Assembly (NCBI GenBank): GCA_003576905.1
Contig: QEVG01000002.1
Coordinates: forward strand, 222,215-286,214
Length of the DNA stretch: 64,000 bases
DNA from: Planctomycetota bacterium
GTDB taxonomy: Bacteria; Planctomycetota; Phycisphaerae; UBA1845; UTPLA1
Direction of reading: 5' to 3'
The notes under the pieces were generated by a model. The model was not told the DNA's origin. It saw only the letters and a program-made list of their open reading frames with translations, and made no database searches. Below are positions 53,456 to 60,546 of the stretch, in pieces (within the stretch, counting starts at the first letter, position 1; the number at the start of each line of letters is the position of its first letter). Both the position numbers and the translations under genes were made by a program.

Positions 53456-56093
53456 AATCGTGCCTTTCTCGTTCGAGCTGCGCTTCACTCGTCGCCACGG
53501 CAACCGCCGGATGCAGCCGTTCGAGCCGTTCCATTGTCATCGCCCGCTGGCGCAGATCGCGACCGTTCACCAATTCCGTCGCCGACAGCCGCGCGTCGGA
53601 GCGGCTCACTGCCGCCCTGAGGGCCGCCTTGTCGTCGGTATAGATCGTGGCCCGCTCGCGACCGCGCGACACACTGACGTAAAACTGCTCGCGGCTAGCC
53701 GCTGGAAAGCTCTGCGCCGATTCGCCGATCAACACGCGCTGGACCGTTCGTCCCTGCGCCGCATGGCTCGTGACGACGTAGCCGTGCGTCAGGTGCCCGT
53801 AATCCTTTGCAACTGTCCAGCCGTTGCTGAGAACGATGTTCCCCTTCGCGTCGAAATCTCTCACCGTGAAGGTTGAACCGTTCCGCAGGTCATGCTTTCC
53901 ATCAATCGTCTTCCCGTTGTGCGTGATGCGGATCAGCTCGCCCGGCGCGATGGGAAGGAGGCCCGGCTTGTAGAGCGTGTACTTTCCCGCCTGTTCGACC
54001 GGCGGCGCTTCGTCACCCACGACAATGCGCTCACCTTTCCTGTAGCCTTTAGCATTCTGATGAAACACCAGCACGTCGCCGGCTTCGAGGTGGACCGGGT
54101 CGGCGCGCTCGGCTTCGGTGTAATGCGTGTTGTAAAGCGTCAGCACCTGCCGCTCGCGCCCGGCAAGCCGCTTGGATTGCTTGAGCTTGGTGCGGATTTC
54201 ATCGGTGATCCAGTCGCCCTCGCGGTGCGTGGGGCTCACCACCAGCGCTGACTTGCCTTCCTCCAGGCTCGCGACATAGTCGTCAGCCATCAGCTTGTAG
54301 CGGTCGGTTTCAGTCACTTCGCGCACCCAGCCCAGCCGGTCGAGCGCCTGAAGCGCCTCTTCGGTCCGGCCCTGCGAGAGCGATTTGACCGCCTCCTTAT
54401 ACGCGCCGCTCTGCCGCTGAATCTCCCGAATCTCAGCCGGCACGAGTCCGGCCTGTTGCTCGAGCAGCCGCAGCGCCGCGCCGCGCTCGACTGAGCCGTG
54501 CTGCCTGCGGTCGCCGGAGAGAATGACGCGCGCGTCGATCTGCTTGGCGAGATCAAAGACGTGCCCCATTGTTTTCGTGCCGAGCAGGCCCGCCTCGTCG
54601 ATCCAAAGCACCTGTCCCCTCGCATGCGCTTGCAACTCCGTATCGACCAGCAGCCGCGCCACCGTTTCGGCATCGGCGAAGCCCTCCTGCCGCAGCACGC
54701 CACGGCTGGCATCGGCCGACGGCGCGAACGTGAACACGCGCGTGCCGCCGGCTTCGATTCCCTCAACGGCCTCCGACATCATCGAGGTCTTGCCAGTGCC
54801 AGCGCCGCCAGAAATCAGCATGACCCGATCCGGAGAGTTGAGTACATGAAGCACGGCGCTTCGCTGGTCGGCGTTGAGCTTTTCCCGTCTGAAGACGTGA
54901 ACACCGTTGCCGAGCCGTCGGCAGGTTCCCCTGCCCTGACGCGCGAAGTCGATGATGCGCCGCTCTTCGGCGACCACGTCGCTGGTCGTGACGAGCCGCT
55001 CCCCATCGCGCTCGCCACGCACCAGCCCTACGCGGTCGAGTTTCTGCATGATCGTATTTGCGGACGCCGCGCCAAAGGAGCGCTTGAGTGCCGTCGTCAG
55101 CAGCTTCCTCTCCGTCACCACGGAACTTCGCTCGAACGAGTGCTCGATTGCTTTCGCAACCGCGTCGCCGGCGGCGCGGTCATCCTCTCCGATGCTGTCC
55201 CTCCCAATCCTTGCCTTGACTCCATCGAGGGCAGCCAGTTCCTCCGGCGTCAGGCGGGCTTTCCATTCGCGGCCGAGTTCCGCAAACGTCAGATCCTTGC
55301 GCTTGCGTTCGCGGGTCTTGGCGCCAAGCTCCCCCTTGGCGTCGGCATTCGTGACGCCCCTTTCTCTTGCCTTCTCTTCGATGAGGGCCGTCCTCCGCGA
55401 GAACTTACCCAGTGCCGCCTTTGGCACGCCGGCCAACTCCCAGCCATGCCGCGTCCGCTGCACGGCCAGGCCCGTTTCCTCCATGCGCCGCGCCAGCCGC
55501 GAATGAAACACCGCCTCGAAGAATGGCGCGTCACGCTTGAGGTCCGCGAACTGCCCGGCTTTCCACCGCTGTTCGATTTCGTCCCACGTCGTGTTAAACA
55601 CAAAGCAGTGCGCGTGCAGGTGCGGGTCCGGAACCCCGTCCACCGGTCGCGCTGTCGTGTGAATAAACTCGCCCCACACCATGTTGCCGGTTTCGCGGTC
55701 CTCGTTTTTTCCCGCAATCCGGACGCGGGTCTTCATTTCCGCTTCGATGTCCTGCATCGTCGCATCGACCGACTCGCGGAAGGCTTCCAGGATGCGCTCG
55801 TCCTTCGTGAGTCCGTACAGGACTGAAACGCTCTTCGGCACGTGGAAGTTGAAGTCGTATCCGACGCGCCGCTCGGAATTCTGCCGCGGCGTCAATGCCT
55901 TGCTCGTCTTCGGGTCAATATTGTCGCACAGCGCATCCCAGTCTTTTTTCTCGACGTCCCCCGATAATCCCAGACGCTTCGCACCTTCCCCGCGCCAGTG
56001 CCCGGTAAGCTCCTGACCTTCCGAGTAATAGTCGGCAGTCGAATAGTAGCTCTTTGCGCCTTCCGGCGCGGTGTTCTGATTGATGCGGAGCAT
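53445..56093 (-). CDS. MobF-family relaxase-helicase (TraI/TrwC-like)
   Basis: 882 residues. The relaxase domain has Tyr16/17 and Tyr22/23 near the N-terminus ('SYYSTADYYSEG') for DNA cleavage and the three-His metal site in 'PDPHLHAHCFVFN' (His158, 160, 162). A RecD-like helicase follows: Walker A 'ISGGAGTGKTSMMS' (about 427-440), 'VLWIDEAGLLGT' as Walker B, and the late motifs 'VTSHAAQGRTVQRVLIGES' and 'FYVSVSRGRERATIY'. It nicks oriT and unwinds the transferred strand. It is shorter than TraI of F (1756) and lacks the C-terminal domain. oriT is expected near its 5' end. Confidence 0.95.
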   Translation of the reverse strand: MLRINQNTAPEGAKSYYSTADYYSEGQELTGHWRGEGAKRLGLSGDVEKKDWDALCDNIDPKTSKALTPRQNSERRVGYDFNFHVPKSVSVLYGLTKDERILEAFRESVDATMQDIEAEMKTRVRIAGKNEDRETGNMVWGEFIHTTARPVDGVPDPHLHAHCFVFNTTWDEIEQRWKAGQFADLKRDAPFFEAVFHSRLARRMEETGLAVQRTRHGWELAGVPKAALGKFSRRTALIEEKARERGVTNADAKGELGAKTRERKRKDLTFAELGREWKARLTPEELAALDGVKARIGRDSIGEDDRAAGDAVAKAIEHSFERSSVVTERKLLTTALKRSFGAASANTIMQKLDRVGLVRGERDGERLVTTSDVVAEERRIIDFARQGRGTCRRLGNGVHVFRREKLNADQRSAVLHVLNSPDRVMLISGGAGTGKTSMMSEAVEGIEAGGTRVFTFAPSADASRGVLRQEGFADAETVARLLVDTELQAHARGQVLWIDEAGLLGTKTMGHVFDLAKQIDARVILSGDRRQHGSVERGAALRLLEQQAGLVPAEIREIQRQSGAYKEAVKSLSQGRTEEALQALDRLGWVREVTETDRYKLMADDYVASLEEGKSALVVSPTHREGDWITDEIRTKLKQSKRLAGRERQVLTLYNTHYTEAERADPVHLEAGDVLVFHQNAKGYRKGERIVVGDEAPPVEQAGKYTLYKPGLLPIAPGELIRITHNGKTIDGKHDLRNGSTFTVRDFDAKGNIVLSNGWTVAKDYGHLTHGYVVTSHAAQGRTVQRVLIGESAQSFPAASREQFYVSVSRGRERATIYTDDKAALRAAVSRSDARLSATELVNGRDLRQRAMTMERLERLHPAVAVATSEAQLERERHDYER

Positions 56094-56397
56094 TGTTCGA
56101 TTCTACGTTGTAAAGGTTGAGAAATGCTTACCGATTGCACGCGTGGGGCGTTTCTTTCACGAAGCCCCGGTTGAACTTCGGGTTCTGTTTCAAAGAGATA
56201 CACGGAAGCGTGCGTTTGTAGCGCCTGCATGCACGGCCTGCATCGGTTGCAAGCCCTGCCGCTGCGAGTCGCTTGGCACTCGCGCGAGTCCAGAGCCTGT
56301 GCTTCGCTGCGCCCCTTCGCGCCCGGCGTCTTGAGGTCTTTGGACTGCCGGTCTTGTCTCGTCGCCAGAGATTCGTCTTTTCCTTTTCCGTGCCTGC
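56094..56397. other. gene-free region upstream of the relaxase, candidate oriT area
   Basis: No gene is convincing in these 304 bases. MobF relaxases usually act on an oriT next to their gene, so nicking may occur here, but I could not pick a nic site. Short inverted words such as GCATGCACGGCCTGCATC and CGCGCGAGTC lie at 56220-56290. Confidence 0.4.
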
Positions 56398-56599
56398 CAC
56401 GCCCGCGGCCTTTCGCATGGCACTTAAAGCCGCCGCCGGGCCGGTCAAGCAGAAAATCGTTTCCCCTGAAGGGACCCACCATTTTCCGCTGTGACCGGTG
56501 CGCTTCGCTTGGGCAATGCCCCCCGGACTATGGCGGCTTATTTCGCAGTGCCATCAGGCCGCGATGGGCGCGGCCGGACACTTACAAAGGAGACAAATC
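56398..56599 (+). promoter_or_regulatory. structured leader, copy 1
   Basis: Shares with the leader at 58495 the blocks TAAAGCCGCCGCCG and TCAGGCCGCGATGGGCGCGG. GGCACT (56419) can pair with AGTGCC (56547) to close the element; GCCGCC can pair with GGCGGC (56533). The 3' hairpin CCGCG, ATGGG, CGCGG ends 15 bases before the ribosome site AGGAG. The element directly precedes a small gene and its operon. It looks like a cis-acting RNA. Confidence 0.7.
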
Positions 56600-56812
56600 A
56601 TGACTGACGCCAAGAACAACCCCGGACCAACGTCCAAGACCCCGACGCACGTCGCCTATCAGGTTCGCGACCGCGAAGGCGGCAAGGGCTTCTGGACCCG
56701 CATCGGCGCCGCGTGGGCGCACGGTGACGGCAAGGGCTTCAACATCCAGGTCGAAGCCGTTCCACTCGACGGACGCATCACGCTCCGCGTCGTTTCGGAC
56801 AAGAAAGACTAA
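56600..56812 (+). CDS. small conserved-looking protein, element cargo
   Basis: 70 residues with AAAGGAG upstream. The core 'HVAYQVRDREGGKGFWTRIG' then 'AAWAHGDGKGFNIQVEAVPL' 'DGRITLRVVSDKKD' resembles small unknown proteins widespread on conjugative elements. It is probably a beta-rich fold. First gene of the leader-driven unit that includes a methyltransferase. Confidence 0.7.
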   Translation: MTDAKNNPGPTSKTPTHVAYQVRDREGGKGFWTRIGAAWAHGDGKGFNIQVEAVPLDGRITLRVVSDKKD

Positions 56813-56871
56813 CGCTGTTCAACCGGGGCGGGCTTCGCGGCCCGCCCCACTTCATGCAAAGGAGATTTGTT

Positions 56872-57270
56872 ATGACACAGACTTACGAGAAACCGGCTCG
56901 GCAGGCCATGCGACTACTCATTGCGTTGCTTGACGAAATCAAGCATGGCTCTGAGCCGGTCTTCAACGCCGAGCAACGGCGATTCCTCGATCGCAATCTC
57001 GCCGACCTCCGCAACGCGATGGACGACTTTGGAGATGCCCGCGAGGCACTCCACGACCGTCGAGAAGTCGCCGTCGTTTGGTGTATCGAGGACGTGCAGG
57101 GCGTTCGTCCCGACCTGACGGACGAACAGGCGTGGGACGTGCTTCAGGAATGCGAACGCCGCCACGACTGTGAATACGGTTTCACGTGGACGTATATCGA
57201 GTGTATCGCGGCCGACCTTTATCCAGTGCCAGACAGGCGCAAACCGCGCACGAGCGGAGGCCGGCCATGA
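56872..57270 (+). CDS. unknown 132-residue protein
   Basis: Starts at the ATG behind AAAGGAG. Mostly helical ('MRLLIALLDEIKHGSEPVFN', 'LADLRNAMDDFGDAREAL') with a second half 'VVWCIEDVQGVRPDLTDEQA' ending in a segment with Cys and Trp. No family recognised. The stop overlaps the methyltransferase start by four bases (ATGA), so they are coupled. Confidence 0.6.
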   Translation: MTQTYEKPARQAMRLLIALLDEIKHGSEPVFNAEQRRFLDRNLADLRNAMDDFGDAREALHDRREVAVVWCIEDVQGVRPDLTDEQAWDVLQECERRHDCEYGFTWTYIECIAADLYPVPDRRKPRTSGGRP

Positions 57271-58007
57271 CAATCACCGTTAATCCGTTCTTCGCGGCCA
57301 AACGCGACATTCGCACGCCCGCTCGTCAATTGCTCGACCAGCCGCGTTACGCCAAACTTCCGCGAGCGCCGGTCAACCGGAGTCCGGTGCCCAGGCTCAC
57401 CAGCCTGTATCACTTTGATCGCGCCGGCGAGTACGGCGACCGCCGCTATCCCGGTAATTGCGGCGGCGCGCTTATTCGTGACCTGCTTCTCTACTTCGAC
57501 GCTCGAAGTGTATTCGACCCAATGGCCGGAAGCGGCACCTGCCGCCACGTCTGCGACGAGTTGGCAATTTCGTGCGTGTCCGGCGACATCCAAGGCGGCT
57601 TTGACGCCGCCGACCCGTCGGCCATCCCGGCCGACCGATTCGACTTCGTGTGGATTCATCCGCCGTACTGGCGGCAAAAGCTCTATGCCGCCGATGCCCG
57701 CGACCTGTCGCGCGCGCCGACGCTGGATGCGTTCCTTGAGCGCTACGCGGCCGTCATTTGTAACTGCGCCAACGCATTGACACGAAACGGGAAACTCGCC
57801 GTTCTCATGGGCGACTACTGCGATCGAGACGCCGGATTTGTCTCCCTTGTATATCACACAAAACGGCTTGCCTTCGACGCAGGACTCAGGCAGTGTTGCA
57901 CCGACATCATCCGCTTCAGCCACGGAGCGTCGAGCAGCCGCAAGGTCTACCGCTCGTCATTCATCCCCGGCTTGCATGACGTGTGCATGGTGTTCGAGAG
58001 GAAGTAG
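57267..58007 (+). CDS. DNA methyltransferase-like protein (N4/N6-amino type)
   Basis: 246 residues. Motif I 'SVFDPMAGSGTCRHVCDELA' binds AdoMet and 'FVWIHPPYWRQKL' is motif IV, with His instead of the usual Asp or Asn in DPPY (here HPPYW). 'NGKLAVLMGDYCD' is a later strand. It is short, about the size of solitary DNA methylases, and there is no restriction gene. The recognition domain is not evident. It may protect the element or modify incoming DNA; the altered motif IV makes the exact activity uncertain. Confidence 0.8.
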   Translation: MTITVNPFFAAKRDIRTPARQLLDQPRYAKLPRAPVNRSPVPRLTSLYHFDRAGEYGDRRYPGNCGGALIRDLLLYFDARSVFDPMAGSGTCRHVCDELAISCVSGDIQGGFDAADPSAIPADRFDFVWIHPPYWRQKLYAADARDLSRAPTLDAFLERYAAVICNCANALTRNGKLAVLMGDYCDRDAGFVSLVYHTKRLAFDAGLRQCCTDIIRFSHGASSSRKVYRSSFIPGLHDVCMVFERK

Positions 58008-58010
58008 CTC

Positions 58011-58211
58011 ATGATCGACACAACAGACATGATTTCGCAAGCTGCTGAGGAAGCACTGGTTGCATTCTGGCAAGTGGTCGCTCGCCGATTCCCTCAGATC
58101 AAGGGGGGCGACCTCCATTTCGATGTCGAGATTCAACTGAAGCTCGCGGCCGAACAGGCAATAAAGGCGTGCATATTCTACAACACTCCCGACGATACAC
58201 CCGAAGACTGA
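58011..58211 (+). CDS. small helical protein, last gene of the methyltransferase unit
   Basis: 66 residues, AGGAAG before the ATG, three bases after the methyltransferase stop. Helical ('MISQAAEEALVAFWQVVARR', 'EIQLKLAAEQAIKACIFYN') and acidic. No family recognised. The trailer element follows 39 bases after the stop. Confidence 0.6.
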   Translation: MIDTTDMISQAAEEALVAFWQVVARRFPQIKGGDLHFDVEIQLKLAAEQAIKACIFYNTPDDTPED

Positions 58212-58250
58212 CGCCGCCCATTCGCATCGCCAACCAGCACGTTCCGCGCC

Positions 58251-58427
58251 AGTCGTGACCGCGCCTGTCACGCCCCTTGCCATTGAAATCCAATGAGAAT
58301 CCCTCCGCGCTCTGCGCCTTACCGGCAGGTGGGGTGCGGCGAAGGCGTGACCAGGCGCCTCGCCTGCCGGCCCGTCGCGTCGGGTTCCAGCCGCCAGTGA
58401 GAACCCGACGGCCACACCCTTGGGCAG
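58251..58427. repeat. structured trailer element, copy 1
   Basis: A 177-base sequence repeated at 59014-59191 with roughly 80-85% identity by eye. A 37-base block is identical and holds a hairpin: CGTCGGGTTC and GAACCCGACG around 13 bases. A second stem CCGGCAGG/CCTGCCGG (58322/58363) lies upstream. It follows the methyltransferase unit, 39 bases after its last stop, and is directly before leader copy 2. Confidence 0.7.
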
Positions 58428-58494
58428 CAGACCAACTCCGCTTTCACCCGGCCATTCGCAGCTTGTCTATATCCATCCACGTTGTACGTGCCGC

Positions 58495-58675
58495 GCCGCG
58501 GCCTTTGGACCGGCACGTTAAAGCCGCCGCCGAGCCGGGCAAGCTGCCAAAGCCGCTTTCCGCAAGCGGAAGCCTTCGGCTTTTCGCTTGACCCGGCACG
58601 CTCCTGCCGTCACTTCGGCTTTCCGGCTTTGTGTTACGTGCCGTCAGGCCGCGATGGGCGCGGTCGCAACAACAG
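58495..58675 (+). promoter_or_regulatory. structured leader, copy 2
   Basis: Homologous to the 56398 leader. The closing helix is CGGCACGT (58511) with ACGTGCCG (58636), different bases from copy 1 but still paired, i.e. covariation. AAAGCCG pairs with CGGCTTT near 58623. The hairpin CCGCG, ATGGG, CGCGG is identical and ends 11 bases before AGGAGG of the next gene. Confidence 0.7.
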
Positions 58676-58686
58676 GAGGCACGAAT

Positions 58687-58959
58687 ATGAACACACGCAG
58701 CTCACTCGACGATCCGAACATTCCCAGGGTCTACTACATGGGCTCAGTCAATATCCACATCATTGCTGGCGGTCGCAAGCCACCTCAACTCGCAATCGAG
58801 AACACGCGGTTTGAACGCTCCGCAGATGACAAGTTCTGGAGCATCATCAATGACTTGACACCATTCGAGTACAAACGGCTCAACAGGCTCATCGCCGACG
58901 CAATCGCCGAGTTTAAGAAACCGGGCGAGCCGAAACGACGACAGCGGAAGCGGAAGTAG
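58687..58959 (+). CDS. unknown 90-residue protein behind leader copy 2
   Basis: ATG preceded by AGGAGG. Contains 'RVYYMGSVNIHIIAGGRKPP' and 'DKFWSIINDLTPFEYKRLNR' and a Lys/Arg-rich tail. No family recognised; not similar to the 56600 protein although both follow the same leader. The second trailer starts 55 bases after the stop. Confidence 0.65.
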   Translation: MNTRSSLDDPNIPRVYYMGSVNIHIIAGGRKPPQLAIENTRFERSADDKFWSIINDLTPFEYKRLNRLIADAIAEFKKPGEPKRRQRKRK

Positions 58960-59013
58960 TTCTTTCTGGTATGGACGAGTCGGTTCCGACTGCATGAAGC
59001 AACGATCCGTTCT

Positions 59014-59191
59014 AGTCGGGACCGCTCCTGTTACGTCCGTTGCTATTGAAATTCAAAGAGAATCCCTCCGGTTCGGGACCTTGCCGGCAGATGGGTACGG
59101 CGAAGGCGTAACCAGGTGCCTCGCGTCCCGGCCGCTCGCGTCGGGTTCCAGCCGCCAGTGAGAACCCGACGGCGACGGCCTTATACGGCAG
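59014..59191. repeat. structured trailer element, copy 2
   Basis: Repeat of the 58251 element. The CGTCGGGTTC/GAACCCGACG hairpin is identical. The upper stem differs in sequence and may be formed by CGGGAC and GTCCCG. It closes the second leader-gene-trailer unit and lies before the partition region. Confidence 0.7.
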
Positions 59192-59351
59192 TCAATTCGA
59201 CCTCCCTCCGTGTTCCGAAACGGAACGCCAACCCGGCAATCCCTGCCTACAAATCACCTGAAAACACGCCCACATGATGAGCGTTTTTGACCTCGAAAGA
59301 ACGTGGTACATCGAATAAGCCCGAACGAAAAAAATGTTGTCAGACGTCTCC

Positions 59352-59386
59352 CCTTAGCACTGCTAAGGACAACTTTCACCGTGAAA
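59352..59386. promoter_or_regulatory. two palindromes, candidate operators
   Basis: CCTTAGCACTGCTAAGG (59352-59368) and TTTCACCGTGAAA (59374-59386) are perfect palindromes with centres 20 bp apart, on about the same face of the helix. They lie upstream of the tetramer array and could bind one dimeric regulator twice or two different ones. Confidence 0.45.
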
Positions 59387-59402
59387 CCGCCTTTACGGCG
59401 CG

Positions 59403-59470
59403 TCGTGAAATCGTCCCTGCGGAAAGTCGTATTGTCGTAATTACGATTACACGATTCTGCGCCTAAACGA
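59403..59470. promoter_or_regulatory. 8-bp-phased TCGT/ACGA array, candidate centromere
   Basis: TCGT starts at 59403, 59411, 59427 and 59435; ACGA starts at 59443, 59451 and 59467. All intervals are 8 or 16 bp. ParG-type ribbon-helix-helix proteins bind tetramer boxes with 4-bp spacers, i.e. the same 8-bp period, in parH and their operator. The partner RHH-like gene lies 0.7 kb downstream. Confidence 0.7.
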
Positions 59471-59556
59471 CCGTCCCTTGATGACCGGATCGACCAACAG
59501 CACGACGCACGATTCCGATTGACTTGTCCACAGAATCGTCGTATCGACAAAGGCAA

Positions 59557-59576
59557 TCGTAAAATCGTATTCACGA
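59557..59576. promoter_or_regulatory. proximal 8-bp tetramer array, candidate parA operator
   Basis: TCGT at 59557 and 59565 and ACGA at 59573, again exactly 8 bp apart, end nine bases before the parA GTG. The place fits an autorepression operator like that upstream of parF. Confidence 0.65.
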
Positions 59577-59585
59577 CGGGGGCGC

Positions 59586-60221
59586 GTGCCGAAGGTCATC
59601 GCGATACTGAATCAGAAAGGCGGCGTCGGCAAGACGACGCTGGCCGTCCACCTGGCGACCTCGCTCGCCCGCAAAAAGAAATCCGTCCTGCTATTAGACG
59701 CCGACCCGCAGGGCAGCGCGCTGGACTGGGCCGCGGCTCGGCATGGCGAACCGCTGTTTCCAGTTGTCGGCCTGCCTAAGTCATCCATCCACAAGGAACT
59801 GCCGGCCGTGGCCAGCAACTTCGAGATGGTCATCATCGACGGCCCGCCGCGGGTCTATGACGTGGCCCGCTCGGCCATCATGGCCAGCGACCTCGTGCTC
59901 GTGCCTGTGCAACCTTCGCCTTACGATGTATGGGCAGCCAAGGAGATCATCGACCTATTGAATGAGGCGGCTGTCTACAAGCCGGCCCTCAAAAAGGCGT
60001 TTCTCATCAATCGTAAAATCGTAAATACGGCGATCGGCCGCGACGTGGCCGACGCCCTGTCCGAATACCCGATTCCCGTTCTGAATACTGCGATCTGTCA
60101 AAGGGTTGCCTTTGCCGAGAGCGCCACCCAGGGCCTCACCGTGTTCGAGCTGGACCCGGACATGCTGGCCAGCCAGGAGATCAACGGCGTCGCCGACGAA
60201 GTGCAGGGGATGCTGTCATGA
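59586..60221 (+). CDS. parA: ParA-family partition ATPase (ParF-like)
   Basis: 211 residues with the deviant Walker motif KGGVGKTT at 11-18, 'LLLDADPQGSALDWAAAR' (Walker A') and 'VIIDGPPRVYDVARSAIMAS' (Walker B). The short form without N-terminal DNA-binding domain is type Ib, whose partners are small RHH proteins and whose centromere lies upstream. It segregates the element as a plasmid. GTG start; the next gene overlaps by four bases. Two more 8-bp-spaced TCGT boxes occur in its coding part at 60012 and 60020. Confidence 0.93.
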   Translation: MPKVIAILNQKGGVGKTTLAVHLATSLARKKKSVLLLDADPQGSALDWAAARHGEPLFPVVGLPKSSIHKELPAVASNFEMVIIDGPPRVYDVARSAIMASDLVLVPVQPSPYDVWAAKEIIDLLNEAAVYKPALKKAFLINRKIVNTAIGRDVADALSEYPIPVLNTAICQRVAFAESATQGLTVFELDPDMLASQEINGVADEVQGMLS

Positions 60222-60481
60222 AGAAGGTGACCTTCGGCGGAAAGCGTCCCAGCGCGTCGCCGGCGAGCGTTGACGACTGGGTGCTGGACCGCGAGGCCCA
60301 GGAGCCGCGCGAGCCCATGAAGCGCTTCACCATCGACGTGCCGGTGAGCCTTCACAAGCGGGTGAAGAGCCAGTGCGCCATGCAGAACCTTGTCATGGCC
60401 GACGTGATTCGCGAGCTGCTTGAGCAGCGGTTTCCCGCGCCGGTCGAAACGATCGCTACAGTCGGGGAAGGGGCATCGTGA
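60218..60481 (+). CDS. small ribbon-helix-helix-like partition partner (ParG type)
   Basis: 87 residues: a basic, disordered N-terminus, then 'PMKRFTIDVPVSLHKRVKSQ' and 'CAMQNLVMADVIRELLEQRF', the strand-helix-helix of RHH proteins. The strand 'KRFTIDVP' would touch the DNA. ATGA overlap with parA shows the two are made together. The mobile N-terminus would stimulate the ParA ATPase, as in ParG. It is the natural ligand for the TCGT/ACGA boxes. Confidence 0.8.
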   Translation: MKKVTFGGKRPSASPASVDDWVLDREAQEPREPMKRFTIDVPVSLHKRVKSQCAMQNLVMADVIRELLEQRFPAPVETIATVGEGAS

Positions 60482-60483
60482 AT

Positions 60484-60511
60484 ACGACGAATCGCAAACA
60501 CGATTCCACGA
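60484..60511. promoter_or_regulatory. tetramer boxes before the replication initiator
   Basis: ACGA starts at 60484, 60500 and 60508, and TCGC at 60492 sits in the same 8-bp phase. They lie in the 65-base gap before the initiator, so the ParG-like protein may also touch initiator expression. Confidence 0.5.
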
Positions 60512-60546
60512 TTGTCCGTGTCCACCGCGCCAAGGCAGGGGCCTGA

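Larger units (their letters stand above)
59192..59585. other. partition and control region upstream of parA
   Basis: No gene is seen. The stretch contains two perfect palindromes at 59352-59386, the 8-bp tetramer arrays at 59403 and 59557, and a near-consensus DnaA box TTGTCCACA at 59524-59532. All suggest partition and replication control. Confidence 0.6.

Noticed and set aside
54498..55826. 442-codon plus-strand frame opposite the relaxase
   Set aside because: Antisense to relaxase-helicase motifs that are clearly real; no start signal or known domain.
58251..59191. Trailer elements as integron attC sites
   Set aside because: They lack paired RYYYAAC and GTTRRRY core sites and no integron-type integrase is present.
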